Source: Streptomyces sp. BHT-5-2 (GTDB lineage Bacteria; Actinomycetota; Actinomycetes; Streptomycetales; Streptomycetaceae). Taken from it: a stretch of DNA of 64,000 nt. Under the pieces are notes generated by a model. The model searched no databases. It worked only from the letters and a program-made list of their open reading frames with translations, and was not told the DNA's origin. Made by a program: the position numbers and the translations under genes. The stretch's first letter is position 1; each line of letters opens with the position of its first letter. The stretch spans positions 1,798,001 to 1,862,000 of the forward strand of contig NZ_CP081497.1 of assembly GCF_019774615.1 (NCBI RefSeq), in the 5' to 3' direction. Below are positions 16,953-28,366 of the stretch, in pieces.

Positions 16953-17507
16953 ATGACTTCGCTCCAGTTCCCCGCGCGGCCCTCGGACGCCGACCGGGAA
17001 CGCGCCCTTGACCTGCTGCGCGACGGCGCGGCGGACGGACGGCTGTCCCAGGACACCTTCCTGCGCCGGCTGGAACTCGTCCTGGCCGCCCAGCAGCACT
17101 CCGAACTCGCGGCCGCCACCGCGGATCTGGAGAGCCGCGGCAAGGTGCAGGCACTGCTGCTGCGGGTGGTCGGCCGGGCGTCGGCGTTCCACATCCGGGT
17201 GCGCCGGGCGTGGCGCACGGAGCGACTGCCGAAGCTGCTGCTGCCGGAGCCCGGGCCGTTCCCGCTGCTGATCGGGCGGGCCCCGGGCGTCGGCCTGCGG
17301 CTCAACCACGAGACGGTCTCCCGCAATCATGCCGAGCTGCGCAGCGAGGGCACCGGCTGGATGCTGCGCGACCTCGGCTCCACCAACGGCACCTGCGTCA
17401 ACGGCCGCCGCCTGGTGGGCGAGATACCGGTCGGGCCCGGCGACCACATCAGATTCGGGCAGGTGGACTACGTCCTGACGGAGCGCCAGGAGCGCACCGA
17501 GCGCTGA
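16953..17507 (+). CDS. DUF1707 and FHA domain protein
   Basis: 184 residues. Residues 7-55 form a DUF1707 domain (RPSDADRERALDLLRDGAADGRLSQDTFLRRL), common at actinobacterial N-termini. Residues 95-175 form a forkhead-associated domain with the phosphothreonine-binding residues in IGRAPG, VSRNHAEL and DLGSTNGTCVNG. FHA domains bind Thr-phosphorylated partners of Ser/Thr kinases, so it is a likely signalling adaptor. The ATG at 16953 was chosen because homology begins there; it is divergent from treZ. Confidence 0.92.
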   Translation: MTSLQFPARPSDADRERALDLLRDGAADGRLSQDTFLRRLELVLAAQQHSELAAATADLESRGKVQALLLRVVGRASAFHIRVRRAWRTERLPKLLLPEPGPFPLLIGRAPGVGLRLNHETVSRNHAELRSEGTGWMLRDLGSTNGTCVNGRRLVGEIPVGPGDHIRFGQVDYVLTERQERTER

Positions 17508-17530
17508 GGAGCGCCGCCCGGCCGGCGGTG

Positions 17531-17559
17531 CGGCGCGCGGCGCCCGTCGCGGCGCGCCG
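17531..17559. terminator. Bidirectional hairpin between FHA and lpdA genes
   Basis: CGGCGCGC (17531-17538) pairs with GCGCGCCG (17552-17559), with inner pairing in the loop. It fills the 52-bp gap between the two convergent genes. Confidence 0.5.
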
Positions 17560-19014
17560 TCAGTGCTGGTGCAGCCCCCGCCCCGCAAGCGTCAGGAACG
17601 CCTCCCCGACCGCCTCGGACAGCGTCGGATGGGCGTGCACCTGCTGGGCGACATCGGACGGTTCGGCGTCCCACGCCACGATCAGCTGGCTCTCCGCGAT
17701 CATCTCCGAGACGTGCGGCCCCACCAGATGGACGCCCAGCACCGCGCCGGTGGCCTCGCCGCCCGCCCCGTCAGCGGCCGCGATCACCTTCACCATCCCG
17801 CCCCGGCCGTGGACCATCCCCTTCGCGGTGGCCGTCAGCGGCATCGTGTTCACCTTGATCTCCAGGCCCCGTTCGCGCGCCGCGGCCTCGCTCAGCCCGA
17901 CCGAGGCGGTCTGCGGACTCGAGTACGTCACCCGCGGCACCGTCGCGTAGTCCACCGGACGCGACTCCACCCCGGCCAGCGTCTCGGCGACCAGCAGTCC
18001 CTCGGCGAACGAGGCGTGCGCCAGCCCGGGCGACGGCGGCGGCAGCAGATCGCCGACCACATGGATGCCCGGCACCGCGGTCTCCAGCCGCGACCAGTCC
18101 GCCGGCGGTACGAACCCCCGCCCGTCCACGGCCAGTCCGGCCGCCGCGAGCCCCAGCCCGTCGGTCACCGGCGTCCGCCCCACCGCCACCAGCAACCGTT
18201 CGGCCTCGACGACCACCTCCTCGCCCCGGGGCGTGCGGACGGTGGCCCGTATACCGTCCGGCAGCGGCTCGGTCCCGATCAGCGTCGACCCGGTGCGGAC
18301 CGTGATCCCGCGCCGCTTCAGCCCGCGCATCAGATGCCGGCCGACGTCCTCGTCCTCCAACGGGAGCAGCCGGTCCGCGGCCTCCACGAGGGTCACCTCG
18401 GCGCCCATCGAGCGGTGGAAGGAGGCGTACTCGACGCCGATCGCCCCGCCGCCCAGCACCAGCACCGAGCCCGGCAGCCCCGGCGCGAACAGCGCGTCGT
18501 CGCTCGTCACCACCGTCCGCCCGTCCGCCGCCAGGCCCGGCAGCATCCGGGGCCGGGAGCCGGTCGCCAGCACGATCCCGCGCCGGGCCGTGAACGCGCC
18601 GCCGTCCGGTCCGTCGACGACCACCGAACGGGGCCCGGTCAGCCGGGCCGAGCCGTGCACCACCCGCACCCCGGACCGCTCCAGGGTGCCGGTCACGCCC
18701 TGGTGGTTGCGGGCCACGATGTCGTCCCGGGTGGCGGTCAGCGCGTCCCAGTCCACCGCGTCCAGGGTGGCCTTGACGCCCCAACGGGCGCCCGCCTCCG
18801 CGATGCCGTCGACCAGCTCCGCGGCGTGCAGCATCGCCTTGCTGGGGATGCAGCCGCGGTGCAGGCAGGTGCCGCCGACGAGGTCCCGCTCGGCGAGCAC
18901 CACCCGCAGTCCGAGGGCGGCGGCCCGCAGAGCGGTGCTGTAGCCGCCGGTCCCGCCGCCGATGACGACGACATCCGGTGCGTCGGTCCGGTCCGTGATC
19001 TGGTGCGTGTCCAT
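17560..19014 (-). CDS. lpdA: Dihydrolipoyl dehydrogenase (pyridine nucleotide-disulfide oxidoreductase)
   Basis: 484 residues, the usual length. It has an N-terminal FAD site (VVVIGGGTGGYSTA, 15-28), the redox disulfide GGTCLHRGCIPSK with Cys50 and Cys55, an NAD site VLVLGGGAIGVEYA, a second FAD motif (IHVVGDLL) and the C-terminal His-Glu pair in HAHPTLSEAVGEAF. The enzyme reoxidises dihydrolipoamide in 2-oxoacid dehydrogenase or glycine-cleavage complexes. No E1/E2 genes are nearby, so its complex is unknown. The divergent LysR gene may regulate it. Confidence 0.93.
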   Translation of the reverse strand: MDTHQITDRTDAPDVVVIGGGTGGYSTALRAAALGLRVVLAERDLVGGTCLHRGCIPSKAMLHAAELVDGIAEAGARWGVKATLDAVDWDALTATRDDIVARNHQGVTGTLERSGVRVVHGSARLTGPRSVVVDGPDGGAFTARRGIVLATGSRPRMLPGLAADGRTVVTSDDALFAPGLPGSVLVLGGGAIGVEYASFHRSMGAEVTLVEAADRLLPLEDEDVGRHLMRGLKRRGITVRTGSTLIGTEPLPDGIRATVRTPRGEEVVVEAERLLVAVGRTPVTDGLGLAAAGLAVDGRGFVPPADWSRLETAVPGIHVVGDLLPPPSPGLAHASFAEGLLVAETLAGVESRPVDYATVPRVTYSSPQTASVGLSEAAARERGLEIKVNTMPLTATAKGMVHGRGGMVKVIAAADGAGGEATGAVLGVHLVGPHVSEMIAESQLIVAWDAEPSDVAQQVHAHPTLSEAVGEAFLTLAGRGLHQH

Positions 19015-19057
19015 GGCCCCAGCCTCCGCCCGGCCGCCGCCATGAGTCCAAGGCAAT

Positions 19058-19086
19058 GTTTCCATGGGAACGATGCACGATGTGCA
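19058..19086. promoter_or_regulatory. Two palindromes in the lpdA/LysR divergent promoter
   Basis: GTTTCCATGGGAAC (19058-19071) is a 14-bp palindrome with one mismatched position pair. TGCAC-GAT-GTGCA (19074-19086) is a perfect inverted repeat. Placed between lpdA and the LysR gene, they fit recognition and activation sites of an autoregulated LysR protein. Confidence 0.5.
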
Positions 19087-19177
19087 TGGGCGAGGAAAGC
19101 GTGCGCACGGGCGCCGAACGGCGTGTACGGGCGCGGAACCGTGTGCGGGGGCACATGGGGGAGACGGGGAGCGGCGG

Positions 19178-20059
19178 ATGAGCCTGCGGCAGATGGAATA
19201 CCTGGTGGCGGTGGTCGAGGAGCAGTCCTTCACCCGGGCCGCGGAGGCGCTGCACGTCAGCCAGTCCGCGCTCTCGCACCAGATCAAGGCGCTGGAACGG
19301 GAGGTCGGCGGCCCGCTGTTGGAGCGGATGACCCGCGGGGTGCGGCTGACCGCGATGGGCCGGGCCTACTACCCGCACGCCGAACTCGCCGTCCGCAGCG
19401 CCGACCAGGCCCGCCGCGCGGCGCTGGCGGCCGGCGGGGCGGAGAGCGGGGAACTCCACATCGCGACGGTGCACGCGCAGGCCGTCGGGGTGCTCCCGGC
19501 GGTCTGCGCCCGCTGGACCGGGCTGCGCCCCGGGGTCCGCCTGGTGCTCCACGAGTACGCCACCACCGGCGAACTGACCGACCGGATGGCGCGCGGGGTC
19601 GCCGACATGGCACTGGGGCCGCGCCCGGAGGACTGGCCGGGGCCGGTCACCGTCGTCGGCCGGGAGCGGATGGTGGTGGTCGTCCCGCACGGCGACCCGC
19701 TCGCCGACCGGGAGTCGGTGCGGCTGGCGGACCTGGCGGACCGGCCCTGGGTGCGGTGCAGCCTGGAACCCGTCGTGGCCGGCCGCCGCTGGCTGGACGT
19801 GGAGTGCGAACGGGCCGGCTTCACCCCGCACACCGCCGTCCGTACCCAGCACACCTCGACGGCCGTCCGGATGGCCTCGGCCGGCGTCGGCGTGCTGCTC
19901 ACCGCCGCCCACGAACTCACCGGCCTCGACTGCGCCCGGATACCCACCGATCCGCCGTGGCGCCGCGACATCACGGTCTTCTCACGGGTGGAACTGACCG
20001 GCGCGGCGGCGGAGTTCACGGAACTGCTGCGGGAGTGGGGTGCGGGCGAGGTCGTGTGA
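19178..20059 (+). CDS. LysR-family transcriptional regulator
   Basis: 293 residues. An N-terminal winged helix-turn-helix (MSLRQMEYLVAVVEEQSFTRAAEALHVSQSALSHQIKALE; residues 1-60) is followed by a periplasmic-binding-like effector domain. The ATG at 19178 lies right before the DNA-binding domain and follows a GGGGAGACGGGGAG purine stretch. It is divergent from lpdA and ends 7 bp from the convergent treY stop. The effector is unknown. Confidence 0.93.
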   Translation: MSLRQMEYLVAVVEEQSFTRAAEALHVSQSALSHQIKALEREVGGPLLERMTRGVRLTAMGRAYYPHAELAVRSADQARRAALAAGGAESGELHIATVHAQAVGVLPAVCARWTGLRPGVRLVLHEYATTGELTDRMARGVADMALGPRPEDWPGPVTVVGRERMVVVVPHGDPLADRESVRLADLADRPWVRCSLEPVVAGRRWLDVECERAGFTPHTAVRTQHTSTAVRMASAGVGVLLTAAHELTGLDCARIPTDPPWRRDITVFSRVELTGAAAEFTELLREWGAGEVV

Positions 20060-20066
20060 CGACACG

Positions 20067-22685
20067 TCAGGTGGCCGTGTCGCCCGCCCGCTGCTGCCGC
20101 TCCTCCTCCGGCAGTTCGGCCCATGCCGCCCGTGCCGCCCGCGTCGCCCCGCGCCCTTCCTCCCGTACGAGCAGCGCCACCGGCCACTGTGTCAGCAGGG
20201 TGTCCACCCCCACCGCGGTGCCGCCCGCCAGCGTGCGGCCGGTGAGCAGCTCCCGCCAGTCGCCGCCCGCGGGCAGCCGCAGCACGGTGTCCCACCAGCC
20301 GCCGGTCTCCCGCAGCCGCAGCGAGAGCCGGGTCACCGCCGTCACCACCCGCCCGCCGCGGACGAAGGCCACACAGTGCTCGGCCGCCGGGCCCTCCGCG
20401 GCCAGCGGCTCGTACGTCGAGGCGGCGCCGAACCACTCCGGGTGCGAGCGCCGCAGCCGCAGCGCGGCCGCCGTCAGCCGCAGCTTCTCGGCGGACGCGT
20501 CGGCGGGCGCGGCACCGCCGTCCAGCTCCGCGAGCAGCTCCGGCTCGAACCGCGGGGGCCGCCGGTTGTCCGGATCGACCAGCGCCGCGTACTCCCGCTC
20601 GGTGCCCTGATAGAGGTCGGGGACGCCCGGCATGGTGAGGTGCAGCAGCGCGGCGCCCAGGACGTTCGCCCGGACGTGCGGGGCGAGTTCGGCCTCCAGG
20701 GAAGCCAGCCCAGCGGCCGCCGGGCCGCCGGGCCCACCGCGGACGAACTCCGCCACCGCCTCCTCGTACACCGCGTCCGGCTCCGTCCAGGTCGTGCGCA
20801 GCCCGGCCTCCCGCACCGCCTTGAGGACCGCGGGGGTCAGACGCTCCGCCGCCGGGCCCCCGGCGGCGGACGCGCCGAGCCCGAAAGCGGTCTGCCAGGC
20901 CGTCCAGGCCACCATCGGATCCACCGGAACCGCATCGGCCGCCGCCTCCGCCCCGTCGGCCACCGTGCTCAGCACATCCCGCCACCGGTCCGGGCACTCC
21001 GACAACACCGCGATCCGCGCCCGCACATCGGCACTGCGCTTGGTGTCGTGCGTGGAGAGTGCCGTGCCGCTCTCCGGCCAGTCCCGCTGCAGCCGCGCGC
21101 AGTACTCGTGGAACGTCCCGGGCCCCACCGCGGGTTCCCCGGGATCGCCGCCGACCTCGCACGCCGACAGCAGCACCGGATAGCGGTAGAAGGCGGTGTC
21201 CTCCACGGACTTGGCGTACAGCGCGGACGCGGTCTGGGCGAACCGCGCCGCGAAGTCCGCGACATCCCGGGTCACGAGATCCCCCTCCGCTTCCCGGTCC
21301 GTGGCCTCGGAGCCCGCCGTGCCGTCCCCGCCGCCCGTGCCGTCGTCACCTTCCTCCCCGCCGCCGGCGAACCGCCCCAGCGCCAGGTCGTGGACGAGAT
21401 CCACCGCCGCTGCCTCCTCCGGCACCCGGAAGGTGGCCCGGGCCCGTTCCGCCGCGCCGCGCAGCATCGCCGCGTCCGCCGCGGCCCGCGCGCCGCCGGG
21501 GGCGTCCCCGGTGTACGGGCGGTAGACCGGCAGCCGCACCAGCAGTTCCCGCACCGCCTGCCGCAGCGCCCACGGCGCGTGGTCGCCCGGCCGGGGCACC
21601 CGCTCGGCGATCCGTGCCGCGGTCCGCACCAACCGCTCCACCTCCGCCGCCAGTTCGTGCTCGACGACCTCGTAGGCGGCCCGGCGCGCCGTCTCCTCCC
21701 AGTCGCCGCCCTCGTCGGCCAACGGGGTGACGAAGTCCCGGTAGTGCGAGAAGAGCCGCCCCGAGCCCTGCGGGCAGACGAACAGCCCGTCGATGTGGCG
21801 CAGCGCGTCATAGCCCGTGGTGCCGGCGCACGCCCAGTCGCCCGGCAGCCGCTCCGCGCCGGTGAGGATCTTCTCCACCACCGTCCAGCAGCCCTTGGTG
21901 CCGGCCCGCAGCCGCGCCAGATAGCCGCCCGGATCCACCAGTCCGTCCGGATGGTCGACCCGCAGCCCGTCGACGACGCCCTCCCGGACCAGCCGCAGTA
22001 CCGTCGCGTGCGTCGCGGCGAACACCTCCGGGTCCTCGACGCGGACCCCGATCAGCTGCGAAATGGTGAAGAAACGCCGGTAGTTGAGCTCGGTGCGGGC
22101 CAGCCGCCACCAGGCGAGGCGGTACCACTGCGCCTCCAGGAGACGCGGCAGGGGCAGCCGCTCCGTACCGGGGCGCAGCGGGAAGACCTGCCCCCCGTAG
22201 TGCAGCAGCGGCCCCTCGACCCGGAAGCGGGGGAGCTCGTCCCCGATCCGCCCCTCCAGGACGGGCAGCAGCAGCCGCCCCCGGTGCCCGCCGTCCCAGT
22301 CGATGTCGAACCAGTGCGCGTACCGCGACGCCGGGCCGTCGCGCAGCACCTCCCACAGCGGCCCGTTGAGCGACACCGGCGAGGGCACCGCCATGTGGTT
22401 GGGCACGATGTCGACGACCAGTCCGAGGCCGTGCGCGCGGGCCGTCGCCGCCAGTGCCCGCAGCCCCTCCTCGCCGCCCAGTTCGGCGCGCACCGCCGCG
22501 TGGCCGGTCACGTCGTACCCGTGGGTGGAGCCCGGCACCGCCTCCAGTACGGGGGAGAGGTGCAGATGGGACACCCCGAGGGCGGTGAGGTACGGGACAG
22601 CTCGTTCGGCGGCGGCGAACGGGAAGTCCGGCTGGAGCTGCAGCCGGTAGGTGGCGGTCGGCGACGGACTCGAAGGCTGCGTCAT
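20067..22685 (-). CDS. treY: Malto-oligosyltrehalose synthase
   Basis: TreY rearranges the reducing-end linkage of alpha-1,4-glucans to an alpha,alpha-1,1 bond, producing the TreZ substrate. The 872-residue GH13 protein begins TATYRLQLQPDFPFAAAERAVPYL in the usual TreY way (from residue 10), with nucleophile Asp244 in LRVDHPDGLVDP and acid/base Glu271 in VVEKILTG. A Gly/Glu/Asp-rich stretch at about residues 438-467 (nt 21286-21370) is a low-complexity insertion not needed by the fold. The ATG at 22685 is preferred over one at 22736. Confidence 0.95.
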   Translation of the reverse strand: MTQPSSPSPTATYRLQLQPDFPFAAAERAVPYLTALGVSHLHLSPVLEAVPGSTHGYDVTGHAAVRAELGGEEGLRALAATARAHGLGLVVDIVPNHMAVPSPVSLNGPLWEVLRDGPASRYAHWFDIDWDGGHRGRLLLPVLEGRIGDELPRFRVEGPLLHYGGQVFPLRPGTERLPLPRLLEAQWYRLAWWRLARTELNYRRFFTISQLIGVRVEDPEVFAATHATVLRLVREGVVDGLRVDHPDGLVDPGGYLARLRAGTKGCWTVVEKILTGAERLPGDWACAGTTGYDALRHIDGLFVCPQGSGRLFSHYRDFVTPLADEGGDWEETARRAAYEVVEHELAAEVERLVRTAARIAERVPRPGDHAPWALRQAVRELLVRLPVYRPYTGDAPGGARAAADAAMLRGAAERARATFRVPEEAAAVDLVHDLALGRFAGGGEEGDDGTGGGDGTAGSEATDREAEGDLVTRDVADFAARFAQTASALYAKSVEDTAFYRYPVLLSACEVGGDPGEPAVGPGTFHEYCARLQRDWPESGTALSTHDTKRSADVRARIAVLSECPDRWRDVLSTVADGAEAAADAVPVDPMVAWTAWQTAFGLGASAAGGPAAERLTPAVLKAVREAGLRTTWTEPDAVYEEAVAEFVRGGPGGPAAAGLASLEAELAPHVRANVLGAALLHLTMPGVPDLYQGTEREYAALVDPDNRRPPRFEPELLAELDGGAAPADASAEKLRLTAAALRLRRSHPEWFGAASTYEPLAAEGPAAEHCVAFVRGGRVVTAVTRLSLRLRETGGWWDTVLRLPAGGDWRELLTGRTLAGGTAVGVDTLLTQWPVALLVREEGRGATRAARAAWAELPEEERQQRAGDTAT

Positions 22686-22802
22686 GGGAACACCCGTACC
22701 CCGCTGGCGGCCCGTTCTGTCATCGGGTTGCGTCATCCCGGCCCGTCCCGCCCGTCGTGTCTTCGTCCGAACCGGAGAGCCGCTCCCCGGCAGCGCTTCG
22801 TA

Positions 22803-22843
22803 CGTACCGACGGTACGGATCGCGCCGGGCCGGCGGATAGCTT
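22803..22843 (+). promoter_or_regulatory. Inverted repeat and -10 element of the MFS gene
   Basis: CGTACC-GAC-GGTACG (22803-22817) is a perfect inverted repeat in the treY/MFS divergent region. TAGCTT (22838-22843) stands 6 nt before the ATG at 22850, the geometry of a leaderless transcript. No clear ribosome-binding site is present. Confidence 0.45.
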
Positions 22844-24104
22844 CTTGTGATGACCGCCGCCGCCACCTATCGCCGGGTGCTCGCCCTGAGTGGGCCGCTG
22901 CTGCCCGTCGTCTCCTTCCTGGGGCGGCTGCCGACCGCCATGTGCCAGCTCGGCACCGTGCTGCTGGTGGCCGCGACGAGCGGTTCGCTGACCACCGCGG
23001 GCCTGGTCGGCGGCGCCCTGGCGGCGGGTCAGACGGTGGCCGGCCCGCTGACCGGGCGGCTCGCGGACCGGCACGGCCAGCGCCCGGTGGTGCTGGTGGC
23101 CTGCTGGGTCAACGCGCTCGCGGTGGCGGCCCTGGTGGCGGCCGCGCTGGCCCGTACGGCCACGCCCCCGCTCGCCCTGATCGGGCTGCTGGCCGGGGCG
23201 AGCGTGCCGCAGATCGGTCCGCTGGCCCGCACCCGGCTGGTCGCCCTGGCGCACCGGGCGGCGGCCGAGGACCGGGTGGTGAGCGCCGCGCTGTCCCTGG
23301 AGGGCACCCTGGACGAGGTGTCGTTCGTACTCGGGCCGGCGCTGGTGGGGCTGGCCGCCACCGTGGCCCATCCGGCGGTGGCGCTGGCGCTGGCCGCGGT
23401 GCTGCTGGCGGTCTGCGGCACGGCGTTCGCCCTGCACCCGACCGCGGCCGCCACCCGGCCCGCCGCGCCCCCGTCCGCCCGGGGCACGCGTCCGCCCCGC
23501 CCCGCCCGCACCCGGCTGCCCCGCGCCGTCCACGCCATGCGGCTGTCGACGGCCCTCCAGGGCGCGATGTTCGGCGCCTGCCAGGCCGGCATCACCGCGC
23601 TCACCGAACGCCTCCACCAGCCCGCCCAGGCCGGTCTGGTGTACGCGGCGATGGGCGTGATGAGCGCCGCCGCGGGGCTCTCGCTGGCGCTGCTGCCGGC
23701 CCGGATCGGTCTGCCGGCCCGCTGGCGGGCGGCCGCCGCCGCGCTGATCGTGCTGTCCGTACCGCTGTTGTCCGTCCGGTCGTTGGGGGCGCTCTATCTG
23801 GTCGTCGTGGTGCTCGGGGCGGCGTTCGCCCCGCACCTGATCACCCTCTTCGGACTCACCGAACGGCTGGTGCCGGCCACCCGGCTGGCCGAGTCGATGG
23901 CGTTCCTCACCAGCGCGGTGGTCGGCGGCCAGGCCGTGGCGCTGGCCCTCTCCGGGCGGCTCGCCGACGCCCACGGCCCGGCCGCCGCCTTCGCGGTCGC
24001 CGTCGGCGCCGCCGTGCTCGTCCTGGCCGTCGCCCTCACCACCCGCGCCGGCTCCCTGAGCCCTACCGCTCCCAACGAGGCCACCGGGGCCCGCACCGGC
24101 GGCC

Positions 24105-26318
<2,214 letters not shown>

Positions 26319-26884
26319 GCGTAGACTCTTCCACTTTCTCTACGGGGCGGCGGCGACTCCACGACACACGTCCGCGGACCGAATCGGAAATCCTTCCCCA
26401 ACGTTTCCCAAAGTGCCGGATAGCGGGAGCTTTTTGCGTGAAATCCGCTGGATGGTGGTTGATCTTCGGCGATGTCGGATTGTCGTATCCCTGTGCGCCG
26501 ATCGGGGGCGGGGCACCGGCACGGATCACCGGCGTGGGGCGGGACGGGGTGTGGTCGTCCCGAAAGGGGCGCTCTCCCACGGACTACCGCAAAGACGCGC
26601 AGTTCGCCAGTGATGCCCCGGCCAAGTGCGGCGTCCGCGCCTTCCCGGGCCCGCGGTGCGGTGTCAACGGGCCGCCGCCGGAGCACTCCATCGCGTGGGC
26701 CGGAATTCGCCCCCATCCTTTGCCCCGGCTATGAATCCGCTCACTCCGGCCGTGCTTTCCGGTCACAACCGGCAGTATGAACAAGGGGAGTTGGCATCCG
26801 ACTCGATGCATCCTGCTGCACCGCCCCCCGCGCCGCAGTAGTCTGCCTTGATCGTTGGCACGGGGGTTCGGAAGGCGGTGGCAG
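26319..26884. other. 566-bp intergenic region between divergent glgX and HEPN-protein genes
   Basis: No convincing gene. It is less GC-rich than its surroundings at 26380-26500 and 26740-26860, and should hold the promoters of both flanking genes. A TAGTCT hexamer at 26839-26844, 40 bp before the HEPN-protein start, is a plausible -10 element. Short open frames on both strands have GC-shadow composition. Confidence 0.5.
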
Positions 26885-28135
26885 GTGAGCGGCGGGCTGG
26901 AGTTGCCGCCTGGTGACGAGAGCCATGAGGGCCACGAGGGCGGCTCCATGGACGCACCGCCCGGCACGGTGTCCCTCGCCCGACCACTGGAGATCGGCGC
27001 GGAACTGGACTGGGGGGCCGACGCCTGGAGCGAGGTGCGCACCCGGGCCCGCCGGGCCGGACGCGCCTATATCTGGCTGAATCTCGTCGAGCAGCGCCTG
27101 CGGGCCGTCGTCGCGGCCGTGCTGCGTCCCGTCTACGAGCCGGTGCACGGCGATGAGTGGGTCATCGCGGCGGCCGGGCCCGCCGGCCAGGAGTGGGTCC
27201 AGCGCGCGGTCGCGGTCCGCGAGGTCAGCCGCCGCAAGGGGTATCTCCTCGACCCCGCCGACGACAACATCGTCAGCTTCCTGACGCTTCCGCAGCTGCG
27301 CGAGCTGATGGTCCAGCACTGGCCCTGCTTCGAGCCCTACGTGGACGACCGCCGGGAGGTCGAGCTGGTCCTGGACGAGCTGGAGGTCGCCCGCAACATC
27401 GTCTCCCGCAACCGCGCGCTGTCCGAGACCGTGCTGGCCCAGGCAGAGCGGGCCAGCGCGCGGCTGCTGGACATCCTCGGTTCCGGGGCCGGGACCCGTA
27501 TTTCCGGACGGCTGCCCATCGACGCCGTCGAGGACCTCGTCGGCGACCGCTACGCCGACGTCGTCGGCGTGCACCCCGACCGGGTGCGGCTACAGCGCCA
27601 GCTGCCCGCCGAGGACCTCTTCGGCGGCGCCCGCCGCCTCGACGCGGTGGGCATAGGTCTCAACCTCCTGGTCCAGAACTACTCCGGCCGCCGGCTGGTC
27701 CGGCTCGCCGAGTCCGGCTGCCGGGTCCGGCTGCTCTTCCTCAACCCGGCCAGCAGCGCGGTCCGCCGCCGGGAGCGCGAAATCGGCCTGAAGAAGGGCG
27801 AGATGAGCCGCTCCATCGAGATGAACATCCTCCACATGCGGCGGGTCCGGGCCCGGCTCCGGGACCCGGGCGCCTTCGAGATCCAGGTCTTCGACGAGAC
27901 CCCGCGCTTCACCGCCTACCTCGTCGACGGCGACGGGCCCGACGGCCTGGCCGTCGTCCAGCCCTACCTCCGCAAGAGCCGCGGGATGGAGTCCCCGGTG
28001 TTCGTGCTGCGCGGCGGCAGCCGCGAGGTGGTCCGCCAGGACGCCCGCGACGGGCGGGAGGCCGACCACGGGCTCTTCGAGATCTACCGCGAGGAGTTCG
28101 AGAGCGTCTGGGTGGACTCCAGGCCGGTCTCCTGA
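26885..28135 (+). CDS. SAV2148-family HEPN domain protein
   Basis: 416 residues, highly conserved across Streptomyces and named after the S. avermitilis member. The N-terminal half (ELDWGADAWSEVRTRARRAGRAYIWLNLVEQRLRAVV) holds the HEPN-type helical region; the C-terminal half includes RLVRLAESGCRVRLLFLNPASSA and EIQVFDETPRFTAYLVDGD, which resembles a catalytically weak phospholipase-D-like fold. HEPN proteins are often RNases or nucleotide-binding helpers, but the role of this family is not known to me. The GTG at 26885 follows GGAAGGCGG and matches the N-terminus of relatives (SGGLELPPGDE). Confidence 0.88.
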   Translation: MSGGLELPPGDESHEGHEGGSMDAPPGTVSLARPLEIGAELDWGADAWSEVRTRARRAGRAYIWLNLVEQRLRAVVAAVLRPVYEPVHGDEWVIAAAGPAGQEWVQRAVAVREVSRRKGYLLDPADDNIVSFLTLPQLRELMVQHWPCFEPYVDDRREVELVLDELEVARNIVSRNRALSETVLAQAERASARLLDILGSGAGTRISGRLPIDAVEDLVGDRYADVVGVHPDRVRLQRQLPAEDLFGGARRLDAVGIGLNLLVQNYSGRRLVRLAESGCRVRLLFLNPASSAVRRREREIGLKKGEMSRSIEMNILHMRRVRARLRDPGAFEIQVFDETPRFTAYLVDGDGPDGLAVVQPYLRKSRGMESPVFVLRGGSREVVRQDARDGREADHGLFEIYREEFESVWVDSRPVS

Positions 28136-28258
28136 ACCGGCCTCCGGCCTCCGGCCTTCGCGCTCCGGGTGTGCGGTCGGAGCGGGCGGCCCGGTCCGTT
28201 GTCAGTGGCGCGTGGGAGAGTGTTCGGACACGGGGGAGGTACCACCGAAGGAGGCCGC

Positions 28259-28366
28259 ATGAGTGAGCGCAGCGTGGGGGGTTTCCCGGCGAAGTGCCGG
28301 GGGAGCGTCGGGGAAGGGCGCGCACCACGCGCGAGCCGGGCCGGGCGGAGCGGGGGCGCGGCATGA
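28259..28366 (+). CDS. Possible 35-aa leader ORF coupled to the exonuclease gene
   Basis: An ATG at 28259 follows an excellent AAGGAGG ribosome-binding site (28249-28255). The frame encodes a small basic peptide rich in Gly, Arg and Ser, and its TGA overlaps the exonuclease ATG (ATGA at 28363-28366). It may serve only to couple translation. A short CCCGGC/GCCGGG hairpin lies inside it. It has no recognised homologue and could be a fortuitous frame. Confidence 0.4.
   Translation: MSERSVGGFPAKCRGSVGEGRAPRASRAGRSGGAA

Noticed and set aside
14527..16956. 809-codon plus-strand open frame over treZ
   Set aside because: Antisense shadow; Val/Gly/Arg repeats and no domain, while treZ is intact on the other strand.
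17563..20610. Very long plus-strand open frame (1015 codons) across lpdA, the LysR gene and treY
   Set aside because: It is an antisense/alternate-frame shadow in GC-rich DNA: composition is Arg/Gly/Pro-heavy without domains, and the genes in the true frames have full family motifs.
20040..22850. 936-codon plus-strand open frame over treY
   Set aside because: It is the antisense of treY, whose catalytic motifs and length are intact. The frame shows no recognisable protein.
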